From VRUE01 sp963762205 (GTDB taxonomy: Bacteria > Actinomycetota > Thermoleophilia > Solirubrobacterales > 70-9): a stretch of DNA of 64,000 bases. Shown here piece by piece: positions 17,367 to 26,455 of this stretch. The stretch lies in NCBI GenBank assembly GCA_963762205.1, contig CAVXJZ010000005.1:1-64000 (forward strand). Direction: 5' to 3'. Position 1 is the first letter of the stretch. Every line of letters starts with the position of its first letter. A model generated the notes under the pieces. It made no database searches. It was not told the DNA's origin and was given only the letters and a program-made list of their open reading frames with translations. A program made the position numbers and the translations under genes.

Positions 17367-18998
17367 TCAGGATGAGATCCACGCGTTCTCCCAGTCGCCG
17401 TTGCCGAGCGGGATTCCGGTTCCAGCGTCTTCGGCGAACCCGTTCACCTTCGTCGACATGATGTCGAGAGTTCGGTTGAACGACGGGATGATGTAGGCAC
17501 CGCGGTCGAAGAGAAGCGTCTGCATTTCGTCTTTTACGTCGCAGCGCTGCGCGTTCTCGACGGTCTCGTTGACCTTGTCGAACAGGCTGTTGAACTCCTT
17601 GTCGTCGAAATGGGTCGTATTGAACGGCGCGCCCGGTATCGAGGTCTGCGCCGCGAGGCTGACGATCGGGTCATAGGCGATGAAGTCCTGCGCGAAGGGC
17701 CATTTGGTGTAGTTGGTGAAGAAGGCGGTCACCGAGGTATTCCTGAGCTTCACCGTGACGCCGGCTTCCTTGGCCTGCTGGACGAACACCTGGGCCGACT
17801 CGGTGGCACCGGCGGCAAACGGCGCGGTGACGAGTTCTGTCGTCATGTTCTCCTGACCCGCCTGCTTGAGCAGCGCCTGAGCCTGCTCTATGTCCTGTTC
17901 GCGCGTCAGCGAGGTGTCGTAACAGGGGTCATGGAGGCCGTAGACATCGTTCGCGACGACGCCGAGCCCGGCGACCGACGAGGCCAGCATCTGCTCACGG
18001 TCGACCAACAGGCGGAACGCCTGGCGCACCTTCTCGTCGTTGAAGGGAGCGGTGTCGGAGCGCATCGTGAATGGAACCCACAGCCCCGGAGCGGAGATCA
18101 GCGTCTGCAGCGCGCTGTCACCCGCCACCTGGTTGGAGAGCTCCGGCGGCGCGTTCTCGAAGATGTCCACCTGCCCCGATTTCAGCGCGTTGAGCGCCGC
18201 CGTCGGTTCGGCGAAGGAGTCGATGATCGTCAGCTTGTCGAGATAGGGCAGTCCCGGCTTGAAGTAGTTCGGGTTTCGGGCGAAGACACTCTGCTCGCCG
18301 GCCGTGAACGACTCGAATTTGAACGGGCCCGTCCCGATCGGCTTTGCCGGGTCGTAGCCTTCCGGAACGATTCCGAAGTAATAGTTGTTGGCGATCTGTT
18401 CGACGAAGGTCGCGTACGGGGTTTTCATCGGCAGCCGCAGCGTCAGCGGGTCCATGACCTTTGCGTTCGCCAGATCGATCGGTTCCACCGCCGTGAAGCC
18501 GCTCAGCAGGAGCTTCGGGTCGGCGATCCGGTTGAAGGTGAAGAGGACGTCCTTGGCGGTCAGCGGTCGGCCGTCGTGGAAAGTGATTTCCGGTTTGAGC
18601 CGGATCGTCCATGTCTTCGCGTCGCTGCTCGAGCTGATCTCTTCGGCAAGCACGTTCGAGACTCCCTTGCCGTCGGCGTCGAGGGCGACGAGACCGTTGT
18701 AAAGCGCGTAGTTGCGCATCACCTGGGGGAAGTTGTAGGCCGCGTCGGCCTCGAGGCTGTCGTCCGCCGTCCCGCCGATCATCGCTACCCGGAGGTTGCC
18801 GCCACGCTGGGGCTTGCCCCCGCCCGAGGTGCCCCCCGTGGTCGAGGAGGAAGAGTCGCCGCATGCGGCGAGCACCGAGCCCGCCGAGAGCGCAGCGACG
18901 CCCACGGCACCTCCACGAAGGACTTGTCGGCGGCTCAGATCGGACCAGAAGGGACCTTTGGGGGCCGCGCCATCGGAGCCGTCGGAATCAGGGTTCAC
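17367..18998 (-). CDS. Peptide/opine-type ABC transporter substrate-binding lipoprotein, Tat signal
   Basis: Extracytoplasmic receptor of the importer, SBP family 5 (DppA/OppA), 543 residues. The N-terminus has a twin-arginine motif (SRRQVLRGG), a hydrophobic stretch and a lipobox LAAC followed by a Ser/Thr/Gly linker, so it is exported folded and lipid-anchored. The body has family-5 features such as TWTIRLKPEITFHDGRPLTAKDV and later GTGPFKFESF. It is the first gene of the ten-gene minus-strand operon, behind a strong promoter at 19079-19107. Confidence 0.93.
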   Translation of the reverse strand: MNPDSDGSDGAAPKGPFWSDLSRRQVLRGGAVGVAALSAGSVLAACGDSSSSTTGGTSGGGKPQRGGNLRVAMIGGTADDSLEADAAYNFPQVMRNYALYNGLVALDADGKGVSNVLAEEISSSSDAKTWTIRLKPEITFHDGRPLTAKDVLFTFNRIADPKLLLSGFTAVEPIDLANAKVMDPLTLRLPMKTPYATFVEQIANNYYFGIVPEGYDPAKPIGTGPFKFESFTAGEQSVFARNPNYFKPGLPYLDKLTIIDSFAEPTAALNALKSGQVDIFENAPPELSNQVAGDSALQTLISAPGLWVPFTMRSDTAPFNDEKVRQAFRLLVDREQMLASSVAGLGVVANDVYGLHDPCYDTSLTREQDIEQAQALLKQAGQENMTTELVTAPFAAGATESAQVFVQQAKEAGVTVKLRNTSVTAFFTNYTKWPFAQDFIAYDPIVSLAAQTSIPGAPFNTTHFDDKEFNSLFDKVNETVENAQRCDVKDEMQTLLFDRGAYIIPSFNRTLDIMSTKVNGFAEDAGTGIPLGNGDWENAWISS

Positions 18999-19078
18999 GG
19001 GTAGATCCTCTCCTGGTGGTTTGAAGGCACTGCGCGAAGGGGGCTGCAGCCTTTAAGAAGGCGTTGTAGATCGAACGA

Positions 19079-19107
19079 AGTGTATCCAGAGTGTCTGGTA
19101 TTGTCAA
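19079..19107 (-). promoter_or_regulatory. Sigma-70-type promoter of the importer/catabolic operon
   Basis: On the minus strand: TTGACA (19107-19102), 17-base spacer, TACACT (19084-19079), leading to the binding-protein gene that starts at 18998. The -35 is a perfect consensus and the spacing is ideal. Confidence 0.7.
19086..19098. promoter_or_regulatory. Candidate operator between -35 and -10
   Basis: Perfect inverted repeat CCAGA-GTG-TCTGG placed exactly in the promoter spacer. A protein bound here would block RNA polymerase. The divergent XRE-cupin protein is the obvious candidate ligand. Confidence 0.5.
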
Positions 19108-19170
19108 TTTTCGGCAAGTTGGACCGAACGCCGTGAGGACCACGGGTCCCTCCGATGCATCAGAATTAGC

Positions 19171-19199
19171 TTGCAGATTGTCCATTCGACCTATATAAC
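19171..19199 (+). promoter_or_regulatory. Sigma-70-type promoter of the regulator-aldolase/lut operon
   Basis: TTGCAG (19171-19176), 17-base spacer, TATAAC (19194-19199), 36 bases before the ATG at 19236. This AT-rich patch stands out in a high-GC context. Confidence 0.6.
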
Positions 19200-19235
19200 G
19201 AACAAATCTGCCCGGAAGGCCGCGGACGGCGTTCG

Positions 19236-20666
19236 ATGAACAACGAGTCAGGGTCTGACCCCCACCCCTCCAAACTCGCAGGATCCAAGCTCCGCGAGTG
19301 GCGACTGCGGCGCAAGATGTCGGTCTCCGCGCTCGCCCGCGCCGCCGACGTCTCCAAGTCGACCGTCTCCAAATTGGAGCGCCACGACGGCAACCCGTCG
19401 CTCGACACCCTCTGGGCCCTAGCCGTCGCGCTCGACATCCCCCTCGGCTTCCTCTTCGACGCAGACGGCGGCGGAGAGTCGTTCCATGTGGTTCGCCATG
19501 GCGAGTCGTCCGGCGTGACCCTCGAGGAGCCCAACTACGAGGCTCGCCTGATGGCCGGCTGGCAGATGAACGGCCAGGTCGAGATATACGTGGTGACGAT
19601 GGCCGACGGCGTGCGACGCGACTCCGAACCGCACGGACCGGGTGTGATCGAGCACTTCCTGCCGATGGAAGGCCGGATCGAGATCGGAACGGGGCAGGAC
19701 AAGGTCCGCCTCGATCCCGGAGACATGCTGACCTTCAGCGCCGACCGTCCCCATCACTACCAGGCGATAGGCGGTCCCGCGCGCGGCATCTCCGTCCAGC
19801 AGTACTCCAGCGGCCGCTCGCCGACCTCCCCCGTCAACAGGACTTCGGAGCGGCCGTCGGCCCCGAACGCCGTCGGCCATATCGAGCCCTCGGATGGCGG
19901 GCTGCGCGCGCGCCTCCTGGCCGGCGAGGTGGCGCTGGGCACGATGCTCTTCGAGTTCAACACGTACGGCCTGCCGCGAATCCTCGCCAACGCCGGGGCG
20001 GACTTCGTGTTCATCGACCTCGAGCACACCGGCTGGGGCATACCCCAGGTGCGACCGCTGCTCGCGACGGCGAGGGCGGAGCCGATCGCGCCGATCGTCC
20101 GCGCGCAGGGCTCTGCGCGCCATCAGGTCTCCGCGGTACTCGACGCCGGCGCGGCCGGGGTCGTCGTGCCGATGGTCGCCGATGCCGAGGAGGCCGAGCG
20201 AGTGGTCGAAGCGGCCCGATTCGCGCCGGAGGGCGGGCGTGGCTTCGGTTTGATCTACCCCGACCAGATCGAGAACGGAGTGCGGGCGGCAACTGCGGCC
20301 GCCGACGCGGAAACGATGGTGATCCTCTTCATCGAGACGCTGGAGGGACTCGAGAACGTCGGGGAGATCGCCGCCACCCCCGGGGTCGACGTCCTCTGGG
20401 TCGGCGAGTACGACCTCTCGTTGTCGATGGGAATTCCGGGCGCCCTGGACGATCCACGGCTACGCGAGGCCGAGGACCGTATCGTCGCGGCGTGTGAGGA
20501 TGCCGGCGTGACGGCCGGGATCCTGGCCGGCGACGTCGAGACCGCCCAGTCGATGCGCGAGCGCGGCTTTCGCATGATCGCGCTCGGAACCGACATCAAC
20601 CTCTACTCGCGGGCACTCAGCGACGAGATCGCCCTGGTCCGGGCGACGGGCAACGGCGCGTCCTGA
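19236..20666 (+). CDS. XRE-cupin transcriptional regulator fused to HpcH/HpaI-family aldolase
   Basis: Three domains in one uninterrupted 476-residue frame. Residues ~14-75 are an XRE helix-turn-helix (LREWRLRRKMSVSALARAAD, then SKSTVSKLERH). Residues ~80-192 are a cupin with the usual PGDMLTFSADRPHHY. A Pro/Ser-rich linker leads to an HpcH/HpaI aldolase at ~222-470 with intact family residues: DLEHTGW (catalytic His), PIVRAQG (Arg), FIETLEG (metal Glu) and GEYDLS (metal Asp). HpaI-type enzymes cleave 2-keto-3-deoxy or 4-hydroxy-2-oxo acids to pyruvate and an aldehyde. XRE-cupin regulators and these aldolases are normally separate. It is divergent from the importer operon and leads lutABC. 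Confidence 0.88.
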   Translation: MNNESGSDPHPSKLAGSKLREWRLRRKMSVSALARAADVSKSTVSKLERHDGNPSLDTLWALAVALDIPLGFLFDADGGGESFHVVRHGESSGVTLEEPNYEARLMAGWQMNGQVEIYVVTMADGVRRDSEPHGPGVIEHFLPMEGRIEIGTGQDKVRLDPGDMLTFSADRPHHYQAIGGPARGISVQQYSSGRSPTSPVNRTSERPSAPNAVGHIEPSDGGLRARLLAGEVALGTMLFEFNTYGLPRILANAGADFVFIDLEHTGWGIPQVRPLLATARAEPIAPIVRAQGSARHQVSAVLDAGAAGVVVPMVADAEEAERVVEAARFAPEGGRGFGLIYPDQIENGVRAATAAADAETMVILFIETLEGLENVGEIAATPGVDVLWVGEYDLSLSMGIPGALDDPRLREAEDRIVAACEDAGVTAGILAGDVETAQSMRERGFRMIALGTDINLYSRALSDEIALVRATGNGAS

Positions 20667-20687
20667 TCGTCTCGCCCTAGGAACAAG

Positions 20688-21377
20688 GTGCGGGTAGCGC
20701 TCTTCATCGCCTGCTTCAACGACACCTTCTTCCCGGCGACCGGCCGCGCCGTCGTCGAGGTTCTCGAGCGGGTCGGCTGCAGCGTCAGCTTCCCCGAGCA
20801 GCAGACCTGCTGCGGCCAGATGCACCTCAACACCGGGTACCCGGAGGAGGCGACTCGGCTGGCGCGCCGCCAGTTGCGCGTGCTCGAGCAGGCGGAGGTG
20901 GTCGTCACCCCGTCCGCCTCCTGTGCGGGAACGATGCGCGAGCACTACCCGCGCCTGGTCGGCGAGGCCCCTCCCGTGCACGAGTTCTGCTCGTTCCTGG
21001 TCGACGTGCTCGGAGTCGAGGATGTCGGCGCCCGCTTCCCCCACAGCGTCGCCTACCACCCGACCTGTCACTCGTTGCGCGGGCTTCGGATCGGCGAGGC
21101 GCCACTGCGACTGCTGCGCAACGTTCGCGACATCGAGCTTCTCGAGCTCGCCGAAGCGGAGTCCTGTTGCGGCTTCGGCGGCAGTTTCGCGGTCAAGAAC
21201 GCCGACACCTCGACGGCGATGCTCACCGACAAGGTGCGGCAGGTCCTCGACAGCGGCGCAGAGGTCTGCACCGCTGTCGACAACTCCTGCCTGATGCATA
21301 TCGGCGGCGGGCTCTCGCGCCAGCGCGCAGGAGCGCGAACCATGCATATCGCCGAGATCCTGGCGGCAGGGGCGTGA
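20688..21377 (+). CDS. lutA: Lactate utilization protein LutA/LldE ((Fe-S)-binding subunit)
   Basis: Subunit of the LutABC L-lactate dehydrogenase complex. The 229-residue protein begins with GTG at 20688 (MRVALFIACFND) and has two cysteine-rich CCG modules: QQTCCGQMHLNTGY and ESCCGFGGSFAVK, plus SCAGTMREHYP, the layout of LldE/GlpC-type proteins that hold non-cubane Fe-S clusters. It is 21 bases after the regulator-aldolase gene and overlaps lutB by four bases (GTGA), so the three lut genes are translationally coupled. Confidence 0.92.
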   Translation: MRVALFIACFNDTFFPATGRAVVEVLERVGCSVSFPEQQTCCGQMHLNTGYPEEATRLARRQLRVLEQAEVVVTPSASCAGTMREHYPRLVGEAPPVHEFCSFLVDVLGVEDVGARFPHSVAYHPTCHSLRGLRIGEAPLRLLRNVRDIELLELAEAESCCGFGGSFAVKNADTSTAMLTDKVRQVLDSGAEVCTAVDNSCLMHIGGGLSRQRAGARTMHIAEILAAGA

Positions 21378-22744
21378 GCTTTCCGACCGCATCGGCAGTC
21401 GCGCTGCGCGACACCCAGCTGCGGCACAACCTCGCGCACGCGACATCGACGATCCGGGCTCGGCGCAGCGCGGTCGTCGCCGAGGTCCCCGACTGGGAGG
21501 CGCTGCGCAGCGAAGGGGCGCGGATCAAGGACTCCGCGCTGCTGGATCTCGACCGCCAACTCCAACGCCTCGAGCAGTCTGTATCGGCGGCGGGCGGCAC
21601 AGTCCATTGGGCCCGCGACGCGGCAGAGGCGAACGCGATGGTCGCAAAGCTGGCAGGTGACGCCGGCGCGGGGGAGGCGATCAAGGTCAAGTCGATGGTC
21701 ACCGAGGAGATCGGCCTCAACCAGGCACTCGAGGCGGCCGGGATCACCGCCCACGAGACCGACCTCGCGGAGCTGATCGTGCAACTGGGAGACGACCTGC
21801 CGTCGCACATCCTCGTCCCCGCGATCCACCGCAACCGGGTGGAAATCCGCGACCTCTTCGAAGCCAAGCTCGGCGAGCGGGGGCTATCGACCGAGCCGAG
21901 CGCCCTGACGGCCGCTGCCCGTCGCTACCTGCGAGCCCGTTTCCTCGAGGTCGGGGTGGGGATCTCGGGAGCGAACTTCGCCGTGGCCGAGACCGGCACG
22001 GTCTGCGTGGTCGAGTCGGAGGGCAACGGCCGGATGTGCACGACGCTGCCGCACACCCTGATCACGGTGATGGGCATCGAGAAGATCGTCCCCGAGCTCA
22101 GCGACCTGGGAACGATGCTGCGGCTGCTGGCCCGCTCCTCCACCGGGGAGCGGATGAGCCCGTACACGTCTCTCTGGACCGGCGTCACCGACGGCGACGG
22201 CCCGCGGTCCTTCCACCTGGTCCTGCTCGACAACGGCCGTACCGACGTCCTTGCCGACGAGATCGGCCGCCAGGCGCTGCGTTGCATCCGCTGCTCCGCA
22301 TGCCTCAACGTCTGCCCGGTGTACGAGCGGACCGGCGGCCACGCCTACGAGTCCACCTATCCGGGTCCGATCGGTGCGATCCTCGCGCCGCAGCTGAGCG
22401 GCATGCGCGAGCACGAGAGCCTGCCCGGCGCCTCGACTCTGTGCGGGGCCTGTTACGACGTCTGCCCGGTCAAGATCGAGATCCCGTCGATCCTCGTCCA
22501 TCTGCGAGGCCGGGTCGTCGCCGAAGGGCAGGCGCCCCGCGGCGAGGGCCCCGCGATGCGGGCACTGGGCAGGATCCTCCTCTCGCGCCGGAGCTACGAG
22601 GTGGCCCAACGGGCGGCTCGACTCGGCAACCTGACGCCAACCCAGCGACTGGTAAAGCCATTGGCCGCTTGGACAGCGAGCCGGGACCTGCCCCCCGCAC
22701 CGAAGCAGACGTTCAGGGACTGGTGGCGTGAATACCGCGCGTGA
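21374..22744 (+). CDS. lutB: Lactate utilization iron-sulfur protein LutB
   Basis: 456 residues from the GTG at 21374, chosen because it overlaps the lutA stop. The N-terminal LUD domain includes VKVKSMVTEEIGLN-like and FAVAETGTVCVVESEGNGRM segments. The C-terminal ferredoxin-like domain has two 4Fe-4S sites, CIRCSACLNVCP and CGACYDVCPVK. LutB passes electrons from lactate oxidation to acceptors with LutA and LutC. Length and motif order are normal. The last 17 bases overlap lutC. Confidence 0.93.
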   Translation: MSFPTASAVALRDTQLRHNLAHATSTIRARRSAVVAEVPDWEALRSEGARIKDSALLDLDRQLQRLEQSVSAAGGTVHWARDAAEANAMVAKLAGDAGAGEAIKVKSMVTEEIGLNQALEAAGITAHETDLAELIVQLGDDLPSHILVPAIHRNRVEIRDLFEAKLGERGLSTEPSALTAAARRYLRARFLEVGVGISGANFAVAETGTVCVVESEGNGRMCTTLPHTLITVMGIEKIVPELSDLGTMLRLLARSSTGERMSPYTSLWTGVTDGDGPRSFHLVLLDNGRTDVLADEIGRQALRCIRCSACLNVCPVYERTGGHAYESTYPGPIGAILAPQLSGMREHESLPGASTLCGACYDVCPVKIEIPSILVHLRGRVVAEGQAPRGEGPAMRALGRILLSRRSYEVAQRAARLGNLTPTQRLVKPLAAWTASRDLPPAPKQTFRDWWREYRA

Positions 22745-23450
22745 GGAGATCATCGGCCGCGTCCGCTCCGCCCTCGGCGAGGCGGCTACGCCCGCCGCCG
22801 TCGGCGAAGTCACGGACGAGCCGGCGAAGGGCGCCACTCGCACGCCTCGGCCCGAAGTCGACGGAGCGTCTCTGCGGGGACGGTTCGTGGAGCGGGTCAG
22901 CGAGTACGGCGCGGCGGTCAAGCCGGTGGCGCGCGACGGGATCGCCGACGTGGTCGCGGTGATCTGCGCCGAGAACGGCGCCGGAACGCTCGCCTGTCCG
23001 GCTGACATCCCCGCATCCTGGTGCCCATCCACGATCCGGATGGCGCCCGATGACCCGGCCCTCTCGTTCGCCGACCTCGACCGGGTCGACGGCGTGCTCA
23101 CGGGCTGCGCCCTCGCCGCCGCCGAGACCGGCACCCTGGCCCTCGATCACGGACCGCAGCAGGGCCGGCGCGCCCTGACGCTACTGCCCGATCTCCAGAT
23201 CTGCGTTGTCGAGGCGACCCGGATAGTGCCCGACATCCCCGAGCTGCTCGCCGGCCTCACAGGCGCGGTCGATGAGGGCAGGCCGTTGACCTTGATCTCC
23301 GGTCCTTCGGCGACCTCCGACATCGAGCTCGACCGTGTCGAGGGCGTCCACGGCCCTCGGCACCTCGCCGTTGTCCTGGTCGAATCCGATGACCTCGAGC
23401 GCGGGTCGAGCTCGGGCCACGGGCGTCAGGCGGCCGGCGGGCCGACCTGA
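22728..23450 (+). CDS. lutC: Lactate utilization protein LutC (LUD domain)
   Basis: 240 residues starting at GTG 22728 within the lutB 3' end. The LUD-domain fold is indicated by GVLTGCALAAAETGTLALDHG and the terminal SDIELDRVEGVHGPRHLAVVLV, which is the most conserved LutC segment. It completes lutABC. Its 3' end overlaps the convergent epimerase gene by 25 bases, so the two transcripts are antisense there. Confidence 0.92.
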   Translation: MNTAREEIIGRVRSALGEAATPAAVGEVTDEPAKGATRTPRPEVDGASLRGRFVERVSEYGAAVKPVARDGIADVVAVICAENGAGTLACPADIPASWCPSTIRMAPDDPALSFADLDRVDGVLTGCALAAAETGTLALDHGPQQGRRALTLLPDLQICVVEATRIVPDIPELLAGLTGAVDEGRPLTLISGPSATSDIELDRVEGVHGPRHLAVVLVESDDLERGSSSGHGRQAAGGPT

Positions 23451-24373
23451 CCGCGGGCGTGCAGCTCGCGGAATCGGGCGATCGCATCGCGCACGCCGTC
23501 GGCAAGCGAGGTCGCGGCGACGGCGTCGGCGAAGGGAGCGTCCGGATTCGGCTCGACCTCTGCCGCGAACGCCAACGGCGGGCCCGCGACCGTGATCTCG
23601 GCCCCGGGCGCGGCCGCCTCGATCTCGGCGACGACCGCCGACACGTCGACGGTCTCGCCCGACAGGTCGAAGACCCCGGCGCCGGAGAAGTCGTCCGCGC
23701 GCGAGGCGGCGACGAAGGCGGCGGCGACATCGGGGGCGTACTGCATCGTCAGCCGGCCGGAGAAGGGCATCTCGAAGGCGACCCCGGTGGCGGCGGCGAG
23801 CATCGCGACGGTCGGCGCCGAGGTGACGCCCTGGTCACGACCCGGGCCGTAGACGGTATGCGGTCGCAGTCCGATGCTGGCCACTCCGCTCTCGCGCAGG
23901 TAGACCTCGGCGGCCCCCTCGCAGGCCCGCTTGTACACGCCGTAGATCGTCTCGGGGTGATCGCCGTCGTCGGCATCGGCGGCGGCGATCGACGAGGCGT
24001 ACACAAAGGGGGCGATCGTCTCGTCGCGTTCGACGATCGCCTGCAGCAGGTTGACCGTGCCGACCAGGTTCACTTCGGCGCCGAGCGGCGGGTTGGCGCG
24101 GCAGAAGGGAACCTGTAGGGCGGCGAGGTGGATGACAGGGCCGATCGAGTGTTCCTCGAGGGTGCGCTGAAGGGCGGCGAGGTCGGTGATGTCGGCCGCG
24201 ACCCAGGTCACCTGCTCGACTTCCTCCTCATCGAGCAGGAGCGAGAGGCGATCGGTCTCACGGCGAAGATCGAGCGCCACCACGGGAGCGCCTTCGCCGA
24301 CGAGCTGCCGGATCGTCCAGGCGCCGATGCACCCACCGGCGCCGGTGACGAGAGTCGGAGCGATCGTCGTCAT
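23426..24373 (-). CDS. NAD-dependent epimerase/dehydratase family protein (extended SDR)
   Basis: 315 residues from the ATG at 24373, which follows a GGGGAGAAG site. The Rossmann motif TGAGGCIG, VVALDLRRE, HLAALQVPF and the catalytic YGVYKRACE (YxxxK) show an extended SDR that binds NAD(P). The active-site Ser lies in YASSIAA. Uronate dehydrogenases, sugar epimerases and hydroxysteroid-type enzymes share this layout, so substrate is open. It is last in the E1-E2-FAH operon, 19 bases after the FAH gene, suggesting a catabolic and not a cell-envelope role. Confidence 0.85.
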   Translation of the reverse strand: MTTIAPTLVTGAGGCIGAWTIRQLVGEGAPVVALDLRRETDRLSLLLDEEEVEQVTWVAADITDLAALQRTLEEHSIGPVIHLAALQVPFCRANPPLGAEVNLVGTVNLLQAIVERDETIAPFVYASSIAAADADDGDHPETIYGVYKRACEGAAEVYLRESGVASIGLRPHTVYGPGRDQGVTSAPTVAMLAAATGVAFEMPFSGRLTMQYAPDVAAAFVAASRADDFSGAGVFDLSGETVDVSAVVAEIEAAAPGAEITVAGPPLAFAAEVEPNPDAPFADAVAATSLADGVRDAIARFRELHARGQVGPPAA

Positions 24374-24392
24374 CTCTTCTCCCCGCTCACCT

Positions 24393-25076
24393 TCAAAGCT
24401 CCTCGACCGGATTCCGAAGCTTCCCGATACCGTCGATCTCGACCTCGACGACATCGCCTTGCTGAAGCGATCGGGCCGGGTCCATGAACTCACCGCACCC
24501 CCAGGGGGTGCCGGTCAGGACGACGTCGCCGGGCGCCAGCGTGAACGAGTGCGAGCAGAATGAGAGCAGCTCGGCGACGTCGAAGATCATCTCGGCGGTG
24601 CTCGAGTCCTGCATCGTCTCGCCGTTCACCCGCGTGCGCAGCCCGAGCGCCTGGGGATCGTTGATATCGGCGGCGGGGACGACAACGGGACCGAGCGGGC
24701 AGAAGGTGTCGAGGCTCTTTCCGCGCACCCACTGGGCGTCCGCGAACTGGACGTCGCGAGCGGAGACGTCGTTGGCCACCGTGTAGCCGAGGACGTGCTC
24801 GAGTGCGTCGTCGACGGCGACCCGGGTCATCCGACGGCCGACGACGACGGCCAGCTCGACCTCCCAGTCGACGCGCTCCGTTATCGACCGATCGATCACG
24901 ATCGGCTCGCCATCGGCGATCACGCTGGTCGCGAACTTGGCGAAGACGAGGGGCCGCGAGGGCAGCTCCATTCCGGTCTCCCGCACGTGGTCTCGGTAGT
25001 TGAGACCGATCGCGACGATCTTCCCCAGGTTGGGACGAACTCCGTCGGACTCGGCCAGCACGGTGTCGACTTGCAT
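24393..25076 (-). CDS. Fumarylacetoacetate hydrolase (FAH) family protein
   Basis: 227 residues from the ATG at 25076, which follows GGAAGGAAG; a start ten codons upstream is less likely. The FAH fold is marked by KIVAIGLNYRDH, VDWEVELAVVVG with a metal-binding acidic pair, GYTVANDVSARD and LTGTPWGCGEF. Members hydrolyse C-C bonds of acylpyruvates or decarboxylate/hydrate 2-oxo acids from sugar-acid and aromatic pathways. It sits between the E2 gene and an SDR gene, so its product may feed the neighbouring oxo-acid dehydrogenase. Exact reaction unknown. Confidence 0.9.
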   Translation of the reverse strand: MQVDTVLAESDGVRPNLGKIVAIGLNYRDHVRETGMELPSRPLVFAKFATSVIADGEPIVIDRSITERVDWEVELAVVVGRRMTRVAVDDALEHVLGYTVANDVSARDVQFADAQWVRGKSLDTFCPLGPVVVPAADINDPQALGLRTRVNGETMQDSSTAEMIFDVAELLSFCSHSFTLAPGDVVLTGTPWGCGEFMDPARSLQQGDVVEVEIDGIGKLRNPVEEL

Positions 25077-25121
25077 GAACTTCCTTCCAGATCGATCAGA
25101 TCTCATCCGTCGTCGCCGAAG

Positions 25122-26430
25122 CTAGAGCATCAGCAGCAGCGGCTCTTCCAACAGTCGCTTGATCTCGGCCAGGAACTCGGCCGCCTCCGCCCCGTAGAGG
25201 ATGCGGTGGTCGCAGCTGAGGGTCAGCGTCATCACCGATACGTCGACGATCTCGCCGTCGACCCGGCGCAGCTGCTCGCGGCTGGCCCCGACACCCAGGA
25301 TCGCCGCCTGGGGGAGGTTGATGACCGGGACGATCGCGGTCATCCCGAACATGCCGAGGTTCGAGACCGTGAAGGTGCCGCCGGCCAGCTCCGGCGGGGT
25401 GATCTCCCCCGAGCGAACCCGCTCCGCGAGGCGGCGGGACTCGAGCGCGATCTCAGCCGAGGGACTTGCGGTCCGCGTCGGCGATCGTCGGCACGACGAG
25501 TGCCTCGTTCGCGGCGACGGCGATTCCGACGTTGATCCGGCTGTGCAGCTCGAAGCGGGCGTCGCGGTAGCTCGCGTTTGCTTTCGGGTGCTCCCGCAGG
25601 GCGACGGCCGCCGCCTTGACGATGAGGTCGTTGAGGGAGGGCGTCGGTGCCCCCGTCGCAATCGCCTTCAGCCTGCGCCGCACCTCGATCGCGGCGTCCA
25701 TGTCCACCTCGGTCTGAACCTGGAAATGCGGGACGGTCGCCTTCGCCTCGGCCATCCTGCGGGCGATCACCGCCTGCAGTCGGGTCGGCTCCTCGATCGT
25801 GACCTCGCCCTTGGCGCCCTCGACCTCTCGGTCGCCGCCTGCTCCGGGCCGCCCGGCCGGTGGCTCGGCGGGTGCCGTCGCGAACGCCGGCGGCGAGGGA
25901 GCCGCCTCCTCGACGCCGGCCGCGGCGAGGACGTCGGCCTTGGTGATCCGGCCCCGAGGGCCCCTGCCCCGACCGAGGCCGGCGAGATCGACCGCGTGGA
26001 TGCGAGCGGCGCGGCGCGCGAGCGGCGTCGCCGGCGCGCCTCGAAGCTCGGCCTCGCCGGCCGGGGCGTCGCCAGGCTCCTCGATCGCGGGCTGAGACAC
26101 CGCCTCCGGAGCGGGGGGAGCCGCCGGCGCGGGGGCCGGGGGCGGCTCCGGCGAAGGAGCCGGCCCGGGATCCCCCTCACCCGGGCCGAGACGGGCGATC
26201 GGCGCTCCCACTGGCAGGGTCGCCCCCTCCTCGGCGAGGATCTCGAGCACACCCGAGGCTTCGGCGGCGACCGTCATGTTCGCCTTGTCGGTCTCGATCT
26301 CGACCAGGTCCTCGCCCTGCTGGACGAGCTGGCCGTCCTTGGCCAGCCAGGTCAGGATCGTCCCCTCCTCCATCGAGTCCGAGAGGCGCGGCATCGGCAT
26401 CTCGGCGGCGGTCGTCTTGGTCGGATTCAT
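25122..26430 (-). CDS. Dihydrolipoamide acyltransferase (E2) of a 2-oxoacid dehydrogenase, frameshifted near 25459
   Basis: Transfers the acyl group from the lipoyl arm to CoA. From the ATG at 26430: a lipoyl domain with the modified lysine in EIETDKANM, an Ala/Pro linker, a peripheral-subunit-binding domain (LARRAARIHAVDL...GRITKADVLAA), and the catalytic domain. The first frame ends after TIADADRKSLG. One base skipped near 25459 gives SLAEIALESRR and the rest of the catalytic core, including SNLGMFGMTAI and the active-site CDHRILYG. Restored length (~435 residues) is normal. It follows the E1 gene by 25 bases. Confidence 0.87.
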
Positions 26431-26455
26431 CGGGGGGTTCTCTTTCTCTTGGGGG

